Shown: piece after piece, positions 33,882 to 42,575 of the stretch
Position numbering within the stretch: the first letter of the stretch is position 1
How the letters are laid out: each line of letters starts with the position of its first letter
Made by a program: the position numbers and the translations under genes
NCBI RefSeq assembly: GCF_024764775.1
Contig: NZ_JALIGC010000039.1
Coordinates: forward strand, 62,001-126,000
DNA length: 64,000 nt
Direction of reading: 5' to 3'
DNA from: Scandinavium manionii
GTDB lineage: Bacteria > Pseudomonadota > Gammaproteobacteria > Enterobacterales > Enterobacteriaceae
The notes under the pieces: generated by a model
Told to the model about the DNA's origin: nothing
The model's database searches: none
The model's input: the letters and a program-made list of their open reading frames with translations, nothing else

Positions 33882-36206
33882 ATGACATTCTCTCGACTCA
33901 AAAAATCCCGCTGGCTTTGGCTGGCGGGTTTTTTCCTTTTTAGCGGACTGGCGGCCTGTGTGGCCGACCATCTCTGGCCACTCCCACTCAATGAGGTCAC
34001 TCCCGCACGCGTCGTTGTGGCGGAGGATGGCACGCCGCTGTGGCGCTTTGCCGATGCCGAGGGGATCTGGCGCTATCCGGTCACCATTGAAGAGGTTTCT
34101 CCGCGCTATTTGCAGGCTCTGATCCAGTACGAAGATCGCTGGTTCTGGGATCACCCGGGGGTAAATCCGCTGTCGGTGCTGCGTGCGGCGTGGCAGGATC
34201 TGCGCGCCGGACGGGTGATTTCCGGCGGCAGCACGCTCACGATGCAGGTGGCTCGTCTGCTCGATCCGCATCCTCGTACCTTCGGGGGAAAAATTCGTCA
34301 GCTGTGGCGCGCTTTCCAGCTGGAGTGGCATCTCGATAAACGTCAGATCCTGACGCTGTATCTCAACCGCGCGCCGTTTGGCGGCACGTTGCAGGGGATT
34401 GGCGCGGCGAGCTGGGCTTATCTGGGTAAACCGCCACAACAGCTCAGCTACTCCGAAGCCGCACTGCTGGCGGTGCTGCCGCAGGCGCCCAGCCGTTTGC
34501 GGCCCGATCGCTGGCCGGAACGGGCTCAGGCTGCACGCGATAAGGTACTCGAACGCATGCTGACGCAGGGGGTATGGTCGCCACAGGTGGTCAAAGAAGC
34601 TCGACAAGAACCCGTCTGGTTGTTCCCACGGCAGATGCCTCAGCTGGCGCCGCTGTTTTCCCGCCGGATGCTGGCAAAAAGCCACAGTGAAAAAGTCGTC
34701 ACTACGCTGGACGTTTCTCTCCAGCGTCAGTTGGAAGAGCTAGCGCTGAACTGGAAGTCGCGTCTGCCGCCGCGCAGTTCGCTGGCGATGATCGTGGTCG
34801 ATCACACCAACATGAAAGTGCGCGGCTGGGTCGGATCGGTGGACATCAGCGATGACAGCCGTTTTGGTCATGTGGATATGGTCAGTGCGGTGCGATCGCC
34901 GGGATCGGTGCTGAAACCGTTCATCTATGGCCTGGCAATGGACAACGGGCTTATTCATCCAGCTTCTTTGTTACAGGACGTTCCACGGCGTTTCAGTGAT
35001 TATCGACCGGGAAATTTTGACAGCGGTTTCCACGGCCCGGTTAGCATGAGCGATGCGCTGGTGCGTTCACTGAATCTCCCGGCGGTGCAGGTGCTGGAAG
35101 CCTACGGGCCGAAACAGTTCGCCGCACGTCTGCGCAATGCCGGATTACCGCTCATTTTGCCCGGCGGCGCAGAGCCGAATTTATCGATGATCCTCGGTGG
35201 GGCCGGGGCGCGGCTGGCGGACATCACTGCCGCTTACAGCGCGTTTGCTCGCCACGGGCAAGCCGGACGATTGCGCATGCTGCCCGGTGATCCACTGATC
35301 GAGCGCTCGCTGTTGTCTCCGGGTTCGGCGTGGATTATTCGTCGCATTCTGGCGGGTGAGGATCAGCCGTTGCCGAACGGCTCACTGCCTGCGGTGGTCC
35401 CGCTGGCGTGGAAAACGGGCACCAGCTACGGCTACCGCGATGCCTGGGCTATCGGGATTAACGCGAGGTATGTGATTGGCATCTGGACCGGGCGTCCGGA
35501 CGGCACGCCGGTGGTCGGTCAGTTTGGTTTTATCAGCGCTATTCCGCTGTTGAATCAGGTCAGTAATATGCTTTTAGCCCGCACCTCGTCGGCCAAAAAG
35601 GGTCTGCCTGTTGACCCGCGCCCAGACTCCGTTAGCGCGGGCAACATCTGCTGGCCAGGCGGGCAGGCGCTGGTGGCGGGTGACAGCAACTGCCGCCGTC
35701 GGCTGTCGACCTGGCTGCTGGATAACAGCCAGCCGCCGACGCTGCTGCTCCCAGGCCAGGACGGCCTGCGCGGGATTCGCTTCCCGGTGTGGCTGAATGC
35801 CCAGGGGCAGCGCGTGGCACCAGATTGTCCTGACGCAAAACAGACGACGCTCGACGTCTGGCCGTTACCGCTGGAGCCATGGTTGCCGGCGAGCGAACGG
35901 CGAGCGGCACGTTTGCCCGCCGCATCGAAAAGCTGTCCGCCGCTGCATCAGCAGGATTTGATTCCGTTGACGTTATCGGGCGTGCGCGACGGGGCTATCA
36001 TCAAACGTCTGCCGGGTGAAACGCAGGCGGCAGTCGCGTTGCAGACCAACGGCGGGGAAGGGCGGCGCTGGTGGTTTATCAACGGAGAGCCCACGGATAA
36101 CACGGGATCGAATATTACGCTGTCTCTGGATAAAACCGGTGAATACCAGCTGGTGGTCATGGATGAGGCTGGACAGGTTGCGGCCGCAACCTTTACCCTG
36201 CAATAA
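33882..36206 (+). CDS. pbpC: Penicillin-binding protein 1C
   Basis: 774 residues. Membrane anchor at residues 8-28 (SRWLWLAGFFLFSGLAACV). Glycosyltransferase GT51 domain at about 50-230 with EDRWFWDHPGVNP and GGSTLTMQVARLL. Transpeptidase-like domain with SPGSVLKPFIYG (active Ser in SxxK), SLN and KTGTSYG. A C-terminal BiPBP domain ends the protein. It polymerises glycan in the periplasm; its transpeptidase activity in E. coli has not been shown clearly. It is coupled to yfhM. The first codons include an 8-bp hairpin followed by six T, which resembles an intrinsic terminator inside the gene. Confidence 0.95.
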   Translation: MTFSRLKKSRWLWLAGFFLFSGLAACVADHLWPLPLNEVTPARVVVAEDGTPLWRFADAEGIWRYPVTIEEVSPRYLQALIQYEDRWFWDHPGVNPLSVLRAAWQDLRAGRVISGGSTLTMQVARLLDPHPRTFGGKIRQLWRAFQLEWHLDKRQILTLYLNRAPFGGTLQGIGAASWAYLGKPPQQLSYSEAALLAVLPQAPSRLRPDRWPERAQAARDKVLERMLTQGVWSPQVVKEARQEPVWLFPRQMPQLAPLFSRRMLAKSHSEKVVTTLDVSLQRQLEELALNWKSRLPPRSSLAMIVVDHTNMKVRGWVGSVDISDDSRFGHVDMVSAVRSPGSVLKPFIYGLAMDNGLIHPASLLQDVPRRFSDYRPGNFDSGFHGPVSMSDALVRSLNLPAVQVLEAYGPKQFAARLRNAGLPLILPGGAEPNLSMILGGAGARLADITAAYSAFARHGQAGRLRMLPGDPLIERSLLSPGSAWIIRRILAGEDQPLPNGSLPAVVPLAWKTGTSYGYRDAWAIGINARYVIGIWTGRPDGTPVVGQFGFISAIPLLNQVSNMLLARTSSAKKGLPVDPRPDSVSAGNICWPGGQALVAGDSNCRRRLSTWLLDNSQPPTLLLPGQDGLRGIRFPVWLNAQGQRVAPDCPDAKQTTLDVWPLPLEPWLPASERRAARLPAASKSCPPLHQQDLIPLTLSGVRDGAIIKRLPGETQAAVALQTNGGEGRRWWFINGEPTDNTGSNITLSLDKTGEYQLVVMDEAGQVAAATFTLQ
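33907..33934 (+). terminator. Terminator-like hairpin inside the start of pbpC
   Basis: CCCGCTGG (33907-33914) pairs with CTGGCGGG (33921-33928), including two G-T pairs, around CTTTGG, and is followed at once by six T. It lies in codons 9-18 of pbpC. Coding constraint could produce it by chance, but it is well placed to lower pbpC transcription relative to yfhM when translation is weak. Confidence 0.4.
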
Positions 36207-36363
36207 ATGCACTTTCAGTGGGTTACGGGTGCGTGTTGCTAACATTCGTCTTATTTTAACAAAATGTTACCTTCAGCCATATGCAGGGGCATTTTTGCTC
36301 ACTATAATGCGCGCCAGGTATTCGCCCGAATGCACAACAACAGAACAGAAAACAGAGGTTATC

Positions 36364-36795
36364 ATGGCTATTGAACGTACTTTTTCCATCATCAAGCCTA
36401 ACGCGGTGGCAAAAAACGTTATTGGCAACATCTTTGCGCGCTTTGAAGCAGCAGGGTTCAAAATTGTCGGTACCAAAATGCTGCACCTGACCGTTGAGCA
36501 GGCTCGTGGCTTCTACGCAGAACACGATGGCAAACCTTTCTTTGACGGCCTGGTTGAGTTCATGACCTCCGGTCCAATCGTGGTTTCCGTACTGGAAAGC
36601 GAAAACGCCGTACAGCGTCACCGTGACCTGATGGGCGCAACCAACCCGGCAAACGCACTGGCCGGCACCCTGCGCGCAGACTACGCTGACAGCTTCACCG
36701 AAAACGGCACCCACGGTTCTGACTCCGTTGAGTCCGCACAGCGTGAAATCGCGTACTTCTTCGCAGAAGGCGAAGTCTGTTCCCGTACGCGTTAA
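36364..36795 (+). CDS. ndk: Nucleoside diphosphate kinase
   Basis: 143 residues from ATG 36364 (MAIERTFSIIKPNAVAKNVI), with AGAGG upstream; the longer frame from 36016 lies inside pbpC and is not real. The catalytic His is in GTHGSDSVESA, the family signature (NxxHGSDS). It equalises nucleoside triphosphate pools by moving phosphate from ATP through a phosphohistidine. It has its own terminator downstream. Confidence 0.97.
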   Translation: MAIERTFSIIKPNAVAKNVIGNIFARFEAAGFKIVGTKMLHLTVEQARGFYAEHDGKPFFDGLVEFMTSGPIVVSVLESENAVQRHRDLMGATNPANALAGTLRADYADSFTENGTHGSDSVESAQREIAYFFAEGEVCSRTR

Positions 36796-36853
36796 TAATT
36801 TCGTAAATGCCGCGTGCAAACGTGGCATCCGTGCGCCAAAATTTGTACAATGC

Positions 36854-36897
36854 AACGCCCCCGGAAGAGCAGATTGCTCGCCGGGGCGTTTCTTTTT
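36854..36897 (+). terminator. Intrinsic terminator of ndk
   Basis: AACGCCCCCGG pairs with CCGGGGCGTT, an inner GAGC/GCTC extends the stem, and TCTTTTT follows. Strong terminator between ndk and rlmN. Confidence 0.85.
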
Positions 36898-36944
36898 CAA
36901 CCCTCCAGGGGCCATAACGTGTAATAACGAGGCCGGAATACACT

Positions 36945-38111
36945 ATGTCTGAACAAATTGTCACACCTGAAAACGTCTCACTGACGGTTCCCAATCAAGA
37001 TGCCAAAATCAACCTGCTGGATTTAAACCGTCAGCAGATGCGTGAGTTTTTCAATAATTTAGGTGAAAAACCTTTCCGCGCCGATCAGGTGATGAAGTGG
37101 TTGTATCACTATTGCTGCGATGACTTTGATGAGATGACCGACATCAATAAAGTCCTGCGTAATAAGCTGAAAGACGTCGCTGAAATTCGCGCCCCGGAAG
37201 TGGTGGAAGAGCAGCGTTCCTCAGACGGTACGATCAAATGGGCTATCGCCGTGGGCGATCAGCGCGTTGAAACGGTGTATATCCCGGAAGATGACCGCGC
37301 CACGCTGTGCGTTTCTTCTCAGGTTGGGTGTGCGCTGGAATGTAAATTCTGTTCTACCGCGCAGCAGGGCTTTAACCGTAACCTGCGCGTGTCCGAAATT
37401 ATTGGTCAGGTCTGGCGTGCTGCGAAAATTATCGGCGCGCAGAAAAAGACCGGCGTGCGTCCAATTACCAACGTGGTGATGATGGGCATGGGTGAGCCAC
37501 TGCTCAATCTGAATAACGTCGTTCCGGCGATGGAAATCATGCTCGATGACTTCGGTTTCGGCCTGTCCAAACGCCGCGTTACGCTCTCCACGTCTGGCGT
37601 GGTGCCTGCGCTTGAGAAGCTTGGCGACATGATTGACGTTGCGTTGGCTATCTCCCTGCACGCACCAAACGATGAAATTCGTGACGAAATTGTACCGATT
37701 AACAAAAAGTACAATATCGAAACGTTCCTTGGTGCCGTGCGCCGCTATCTGGAAAAATCCAACGCGAACCAGGGCCGTGTGACCATTGAGTATGTGATGC
37801 TCGACCACGTCAACGACGAAACGGATCACGCGCATCAGCTGGCGGAACTGCTGAAAGATACCCCATGTAAGATTAACCTGATTCCATGGAACCCGTTCCC
37901 GGGGGCGCCGTATGGCCGCAGCTCTAATAGCCGAATTGATCGTTTCTCAAAAGTTCTGATGGGCTACGGTTTCACGACCATCGTGCGTAAAACTCGCGGA
38001 GATGACATTGATGCCGCCTGCGGACAGCTGGCCGGTGATGTTATCGACCGTACCAAACGTACCATGCGCAAACGCATGCAGGGTGAACCGATTGCGGTGA
38101 AAGCAGTCTGA
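36945..38111 (+). CDS. rlmN: 23S rRNA/tRNA adenine-C2 methyltransferase RlmN
   Basis: 388 residues, radical-SAM enzyme. The cluster motif CxxxCxxC is in GCALECKFCSTAQQG at about residue 125. The catalytic Cys near the C terminus lies in DIDAACGQLAGD (about 355) and the second near TLCVSSQVGCALE. It methylates C2 of A2503 in 23S rRNA and A37 in some tRNAs. The MNVVMMGMGEPLLN-type motif (here NVVMMGMGEPLLNLNN) binds SAM. Next to rodZ and ispG as in other enterics. Confidence 0.96.
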   Translation: MSEQIVTPENVSLTVPNQDAKINLLDLNRQQMREFFNNLGEKPFRADQVMKWLYHYCCDDFDEMTDINKVLRNKLKDVAEIRAPEVVEEQRSSDGTIKWAIAVGDQRVETVYIPEDDRATLCVSSQVGCALECKFCSTAQQGFNRNLRVSEIIGQVWRAAKIIGAQKKTGVRPITNVVMMGMGEPLLNLNNVVPAMEIMLDDFGFGLSKRRVTLSTSGVVPALEKLGDMIDVALAISLHAPNDEIRDEIVPINKKYNIETFLGAVRRYLEKSNANQGRVTIEYVMLDHVNDETDHAHQLAELLKDTPCKINLIPWNPFPGAPYGRSSNSRIDRFSKVLMGYGFTTIVRKTRGDDIDAACGQLAGDVIDRTKRTMRKRMQGEPIAVKAV

Positions 38112-38119
38112 TAGACTGT

Positions 38120-38147
38120 ACTCCGCGCACATTTTTCTGCGCGGAGT
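38120..38147 (+). terminator. Stem-loop after rlmN
   Basis: ACTCCGCGCA pairs perfectly with TGCGCGGAGT around CATTTTTC. There is no T tract after it, so it may be a message-stabilising hairpin or a weak terminator. Confidence 0.5.
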
Positions 38148-38243
38148 CTAAAATGTTTAAGGAATAAACGAAACGCACTGATCCGGTTAATAATTACGGT
38201 GCGTTTCTGCCTGGTTTGAGGCAGTATGTAGCGGGGCAACAAC

Positions 38244-38278
38244 AGGTTAGCCTTACGTTTAAAAGGTTAGCCTAACGT
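38244..38278. repeat. Tandem 15-base repeat with 20-base period upstream of rodZ
   Basis: AGGTTAGCCTTACGT (38244-38258) and AGGTTAGCCTAACGT (38264-38278) differ at one base. Each contains GTTAGCCTAAC or its near copy, an 11-base palindrome. The 20-base period is about two helical turns. The pair sits 98 bases before the rodZ start and looks like a double operator. Confidence 0.6.
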
Positions 38279-38375
38279 GTTAATACTGTCTGTCGGATGA
38301 CGGGCATGAGATGTTTCGCGGTGCGGTGTTTTCCGCCACCAGAACCTTAAATTTACGTAGCAGCAGCTGTAGCGA

Positions 38376-39395
38376 ATGAATACTGAAGCCACTCAAGACC
38401 CACAAGCAGCACAAAGCACGGGGACGCGCCTGCGTAACGCCCGTGAACAACTCGGACTCAGCCAGCAAGCCGTCGCTGAACGCTTATGCCTGAAGGTTTC
38501 CACGGTTCGCGATATTGAAGACGACAAGGCGCCAGCCTCACTCGCTTCAACATTCCTGCGTGGCTACATCCGTTCCTATGCCCGTCTTGTTCACATTCCT
38601 GAAGAAGAGCTTTTGCCCATTCTGGCAAAAGAGGTGCCTGTTCGCGTCGCGAAAATGGCCCCAATGCAGAACATGTCTTTAGGCAAACGTCGTAAGAAAC
38701 GCGACGGTTGGCTGATGAGCTTCACCTGGCTGGTTCTGTTTGTTGTTATCGGCCTGACCGGTGCCTGGTGGTGGCAAAACCACAAAGCGCAGCAGGAAGA
38801 GATTTCGACGATGGCGGATCAGTCCAGCGCTGAACTGAACGCTAACGACAGCAGCAACAGTCAGAATGTCCCGCTGGATACCAGCGGTGCACAGAGTCAG
38901 GCCCCTGACGCAACGGCAAACAATTCGCAACCCGCTCCTGCCGCTGATGCCAATGCGCCAGCCGCAACGGCACAGACCACGCCAGCGCAAACAGCGCCTG
39001 ACGCACAGAACAACGCCGTGGTTTCGCCATCTCAGGCAAACGTGGATAACACCGCGACGGCCGCCAACCCTGCAACGCCGGCTGCACCACTGCCAACCGA
39101 TCAGGCTGCGGTTACGCCAACGGCGAGCCCGAATGCGCTGGTGATGAACTTCAACGCCGACTGCTGGCTGGAAGTGACCGACTCTACCGGTAAAAAACTG
39201 TTCAGCGGATTACAGCGCAAAGACGGTACGCTCAATTTAGAAGGCCAGGCACCGTATAAGCTTAAAATCGGCGCTCCGGCGGCAGTACAAATTCAGTTCC
39301 AGGGTAAACCTGTCGATCTGAGCCGCTTTATCAGAACAAACCAGGTTGCACGTCTGACCCTGAATGCCGAACAATCACCGGCTCAGGCTCAGTAA
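38376..39395 (+). CDS. rodZ: Cytoskeleton protein RodZ
   Basis: 339 residues. Cytoplasmic helix-turn-helix at 15-85 (RLRNAREQLGLSQQAVAERL) that binds MreB. Basic KRRKKRDGW patch, then one membrane helix at about 112-132 (SFTWLVLFVVIGLTGAWWW). A low-complexity Ala/Gln/Thr/Pro linker in the periplasm to about 240 and a C-terminal DUF4115 beta domain (NADCWLEVTDSTGKKLFSG). It links MreB to the wall machinery and sets rod shape. The linker is compositionally variable, as in relatives. Upstream lies the paired repeat described separately. Confidence 0.96.
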   Translation: MNTEATQDPQAAQSTGTRLRNAREQLGLSQQAVAERLCLKVSTVRDIEDDKAPASLASTFLRGYIRSYARLVHIPEEELLPILAKEVPVRVAKMAPMQNMSLGKRRKKRDGWLMSFTWLVLFVVIGLTGAWWWQNHKAQQEEISTMADQSSAELNANDSSNSQNVPLDTSGAQSQAPDATANNSQPAPAADANAPAATAQTTPAQTAPDAQNNAVVSPSQANVDNTATAANPATPAAPLPTDQAAVTPTASPNALVMNFNADCWLEVTDSTGKKLFSGLQRKDGTLNLEGQAPYKLKIGAPAAVQIQFQGKPVDLSRFIRTNQVARLTLNAEQSPAQAQ

Positions 39396-39421
39396 CAGAC
39401 GCGCCACGCGGGAGATTTTTC

Positions 39422-40543
39422 ATGCATAACCAGGCTCCAATTCAACGTAGAAAATCAACACGTATTTACGTTGGGAACGTGCCTGTTGGCGATGGTGCTC
39501 CCATCGCCGTACAGTCCATGACCAACACGCGCACCACCGATGTGGAAGCCACGGTCAACCAGATTAAAGCCCTTGAGCGCGTCGGCGCGGACATCGTCCG
39601 CGTGTCGGTGCCGACCATGGATGCGGCCGAAGCATTCAAGCTTATCAAGCAGCAGGTCAATGTGCCGCTGGTGGCCGATATTCACTTTGATTACCGAATC
39701 GCGCTAAAAGTAGCCGAATACGGTGTCGACTGTCTGCGTATCAATCCCGGCAATATCGGCAGCGAAGAGCGTATTCGCATGGTTGTTGACTGCGCACGCG
39801 ATAAAAACATTCCTATCCGCATCGGCGTCAACGCCGGATCGCTGGAAAAAGATCTGCAGGAAAAATACGGCGAGCCGACGCCGCAGGCGCTGCTTGAATC
39901 CGCCATGCGTCACGTCGATCACCTCGATCGTCTGAACTTCGATCAGTTCAAAGTCAGCGTAAAAGCCTCCGATGTGTTCCTCGCCGTAGAGTCTTATCGT
40001 CTGCTGGCGAAGCAAATCGATCAGCCTCTGCACCTCGGGATCACCGAAGCAGGCGGCGCACGTGCCGGTGCGGTTAAATCGGCCGTTGGCCTTGGGTTGC
40101 TGCTCTCTGAAGGGATCGGCGACACGCTGCGTATTTCGTTGGCGGCGGATCCGCTTGAAGAGATCAAAGTCGGTTTCGATATTCTTAAATCGCTGCGCAT
40201 CCGCGCTCGCGGGATCAACTTCATTGCCTGCCCGACCTGTTCGCGTCAGGAATTTGATGTGATCGGCACCGTGAATGCGCTGGAACAGCGCCTGGAAGAC
40301 ATCATTACCCCGATGGACGTTTCGATCATCGGCTGCGTGGTGAACGGTCCGGGTGAAGCGCTGGTGTCTACCCTCGGTGTCACCGGCGGGAATAAGAAAA
40401 GCGGCCTGTACGAAGACGGCGTGCGTAAAGACCGTCTCGACAACGACGATATGATTAGCCAGCTCGAAGCGCGTATTCGCGCCAAGGCCAGCATTCTCGA
40501 CGAAGCGCGTCGTATCGACGTGCAGCAAGTCGAAGCAAAATAA
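39422..40543 (+). CDS. ispG: 4-hydroxy-3-methylbut-2-enyl diphosphate synthase IspG
   Basis: 373 residues. TIM barrel at the N terminus (VQSMTNTRTTDVEATVNQI; DIHFDYRIAL) and a C-terminal [4Fe-4S] domain with ligands in CPTCSRQEFD and GCVVNGPGEA plus a conserved Glu. It carries out the next-to-last step of the methylerythritol phosphate route to isoprenoids and depends on the isc genes in this same window for its cluster. Ribosome site GGGAG is eight bases upstream of ATG. The gene follows rodZ by 26 bases. Confidence 0.97.
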   Translation: MHNQAPIQRRKSTRIYVGNVPVGDGAPIAVQSMTNTRTTDVEATVNQIKALERVGADIVRVSVPTMDAAEAFKLIKQQVNVPLVADIHFDYRIALKVAEYGVDCLRINPGNIGSEERIRMVVDCARDKNIPIRIGVNAGSLEKDLQEKYGEPTPQALLESAMRHVDHLDRLNFDQFKVSVKASDVFLAVESYRLLAKQIDQPLHLGITEAGGARAGAVKSAVGLGLLLSEGIGDTLRISLAADPLEEIKVGFDILKSLRIRARGINFIACPTCSRQEFDVIGTVNALEQRLEDIITPMDVSIIGCVVNGPGEALVSTLGVTGGNKKSGLYEDGVRKDRLDNDDMISQLEARIRAKASILDEARRIDVQQVEAK

Positions 40544-40577
40544 CGTATTGGGAAGCAGCACGCTTCCCGTGTATGAT

Positions 40578-40615
40578 TGAACCCGCAGGCGCTCCGGGCG
40601 TCAGGGTTCATTTTT
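40578..40615 (+). terminator. Terminator or attenuator between ispG and hisS
   Basis: TGAACCC (40578-40584) pairs with GGGTTCA (40604-40610), with additional pairing inside, and five T follow. A smaller GGGAAGC/GCTTCCC hairpin precedes it. It should end part of the ispG message before hisS. Confidence 0.65.
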
Positions 40616-40636
40616 GTATCTATAAAGAGAAAAAAC

Positions 40637-41911
40637 GTGGCAAAAAACATTCAAGCCATTCGCGGCATGAACGATTACCTGCCGGGCGAAACCGCTCTCT
40701 GGCAGCGCATTGAAGGCACTCTGAAACAGGTGCTCGGCAGCTACGGTTACAGCGAAATCCGTTTGCCGATTGTAGAGCAGACCCCGTTATTCAAACGCGC
40801 GATCGGCGAAGTGACCGACGTCGTTGAAAAAGAAATGTATACCTTTGAGGACCGCAACGGCGATAGCCTGACGCTGCGTCCGGAAGGGACTGCGGGCTGC
40901 GTACGCGCCGGCATCGAGCATGGTCTTCTGTACAATCAGGAACAGCGTCTGTGGTACATCGGCCCGATGTTCCGCCATGAGCGTCCGCAGAAAGGGCGCT
41001 ATCGTCAGTTCCATCAGCTGGGTTGCGAAGTCTTTGGCCTGCAGGGCCCGGACATTGACGCCGAGCTGATTCTCCTTACCGCGCGCTGGTGGCGTGCGCT
41101 GGGCATTTCTGAACACGTTCGTCTTGAGCTGAACTCTATCGGCTCGTTGGAAGCGCGCGCGAATTACCGCGAAGCGCTGGTCGCCTATCTGGAGCAATTC
41201 AAAGATAAGCTCGACGAAGACTGCAAACGTCGCATGTACACTAACCCACTGCGCGTGCTGGATTCCAAGAATCCTGACGTTCAGGCGCTGCTCGATAACG
41301 CGCCTGCACTGGGTGATTATCTCGACGAAGAATCTCGCGAACACTTTGCCGGTCTTTGTGCGCTTCTGGACGATGCGGGCATTGCCTACACCGTAAACCA
41401 GCGCCTGGTTCGCGGTCTCGACTACTACAACCGCACCGTTTTCGAATGGGTTACCAGCAGCCTGGGCTCTCAGGGCACCGTCTGCGCGGGTGGTCGTTAC
41501 GACGGTTTAGTCGAGCAGCTCGGTGGTCGCGCTACGCCGTCCGTTGGCTTCGCGATGGGTCTCGAGCGTTTAGTTTTACTGGTTCAGGCAGTCAATCCGG
41601 AATTTAAAGCCGATCCCGTTGTCGATATATACCTGGTAGCCTCTGGCGCCGGTACTCAGACCGCCGCATTGCGTCTGGCTGAAGCGCTGCGTGATGAACT
41701 GCCGGCCATTAAACTGATGACCAACCACGGTGGCGGTAACTTCAAGAAGCAGTTTGCTCGTGCCGATAAGTGGGGCGCTCGCGTCGCACTGGTATTGGGG
41801 GAATCTGAAGTCACTGAACGCAATGTGGTGGTAAAAGATTTGCGCTCAGGTGAGCAGACGACTGTAACGCAGGACAGCGTTGCCGCGCATTTGCGCACAC
41901 TGCTGGGCTAA
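40637..41911 (+). CDS. hisS: Histidyl-tRNA synthetase
   Basis: 424 residues from GTG 40637 (VAKNIQAIRGMNDYLPGE), the known E. coli start residue position; ATG 40577 is within the hairpin and has no homology. Class II motifs: RPEGTAGCVRAG (motif 2 region follows, FRHERPQKGRYRQFHQLG), the histidine-specific LVRGLDYYNRTVFEW and GGRYDGLVEQLGG, and motif 3 GFAMGLERLVLL. The C-terminal anticodon-binding domain runs from about 330. It charges tRNA-His. A terminator-like hairpin lies in its leader. Confidence 0.97.
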   Translation: MAKNIQAIRGMNDYLPGETALWQRIEGTLKQVLGSYGYSEIRLPIVEQTPLFKRAIGEVTDVVEKEMYTFEDRNGDSLTLRPEGTAGCVRAGIEHGLLYNQEQRLWYIGPMFRHERPQKGRYRQFHQLGCEVFGLQGPDIDAELILLTARWWRALGISEHVRLELNSIGSLEARANYREALVAYLEQFKDKLDEDCKRRMYTNPLRVLDSKNPDVQALLDNAPALGDYLDEESREHFAGLCALLDDAGIAYTVNQRLVRGLDYYNRTVFEWVTSSLGSQGTVCAGGRYDGLVEQLGGRATPSVGFAMGLERLVLLVQAVNPEFKADPVVDIYLVASGAGTQTAALRLAEALRDELPAIKLMTNHGGGNFKKQFARADKWGARVALVLGESEVTERNVVVKDLRSGEQTTVTQDSVAAHLRTLLG

Positions 41912-41944
41912 TTGCCCAGGACTATTATTCAGGAGAAGAACTGC

Positions 41945-42565
41945 GTGGAAGTCTACAGTAACGATAACGAACAGGTCGACGCACTTAAAACTTTCTTTGC
42001 TGAGAACGGCAAAGCGCTGGCAGTGGGTGTTGTACTGGGGATTGGAGCGCTGGTTGGCTGGCGTTATTGGTCTTCGCATCAGGAAAACAATTCCCGCGAG
42101 ACCTCACAGGCCTATGCAAGCGCCGTGAGCACCCTGAAAGCGGGCAAACCTGACACCTACGCCGCGGTGGAAAATATCGCAGCGAATCAAAAAAATGCTT
42201 ACGGTGCGTTTGCCGCACTGGAACTGGCGCAGCAATTTGTTGATGCGAACCAGCTGGATAAAGCAGAAAAACAACTGCAACTGGGACTGGCAGCCGCGCC
42301 TGACGATAACCTGAAATCGGTTATCAATATGCGTCTGGCACGCGTCCAGCTGCAAATGAAACAGCCTGATGCAGCACTGAAAGCCCTTGAAGGTATTAAA
42401 GGGGAAGGCTGGACAGCAATCGTCGCGGATTTACGCGGTGAAATCCTGTTAAGCAAAGGCGATAAGCAGGGGGCTCGTGCCGCCTGGGAAGCTGGCGTAA
42501 AAAGTGATGCTTCACCGGCGCTCAGCGAAATGATGCGCATGAAAATGAATAATTTGTCCATCTGA
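41945..42565 (+). CDS. yfgM: Inner-membrane ancillary SecYEG partner YfgM
   Basis: 206 residues from GTG 41945 (VEVYSNDNEQVDALKTFFAE), with AGGAG eight bases upstream. One membrane helix near residues 22-42 (GKALAVGVVLGIGALVGWRYW) and a periplasmic TPR-like domain (YGAFAALELAQQFVDANQLD; LKSVINMRLARVQLQMKQPD). In E. coli it is found with PpiD at the SecYEG exit and helps hand over envelope proteins. It lies 33 bases after hisS and 10 before bamB, the conserved operon. Confidence 0.95.
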   Translation: MEVYSNDNEQVDALKTFFAENGKALAVGVVLGIGALVGWRYWSSHQENNSRETSQAYASAVSTLKAGKPDTYAAVENIAANQKNAYGAFAALELAQQFVDANQLDKAEKQLQLGLAAAPDDNLKSVINMRLARVQLQMKQPDAALKALEGIKGEGWTAIVADLRGEILLSKGDKQGARAAWEAGVKSDASPALSEMMRMKMNNLSI

Positions 42566-42575
42566 GAGGGACCCG

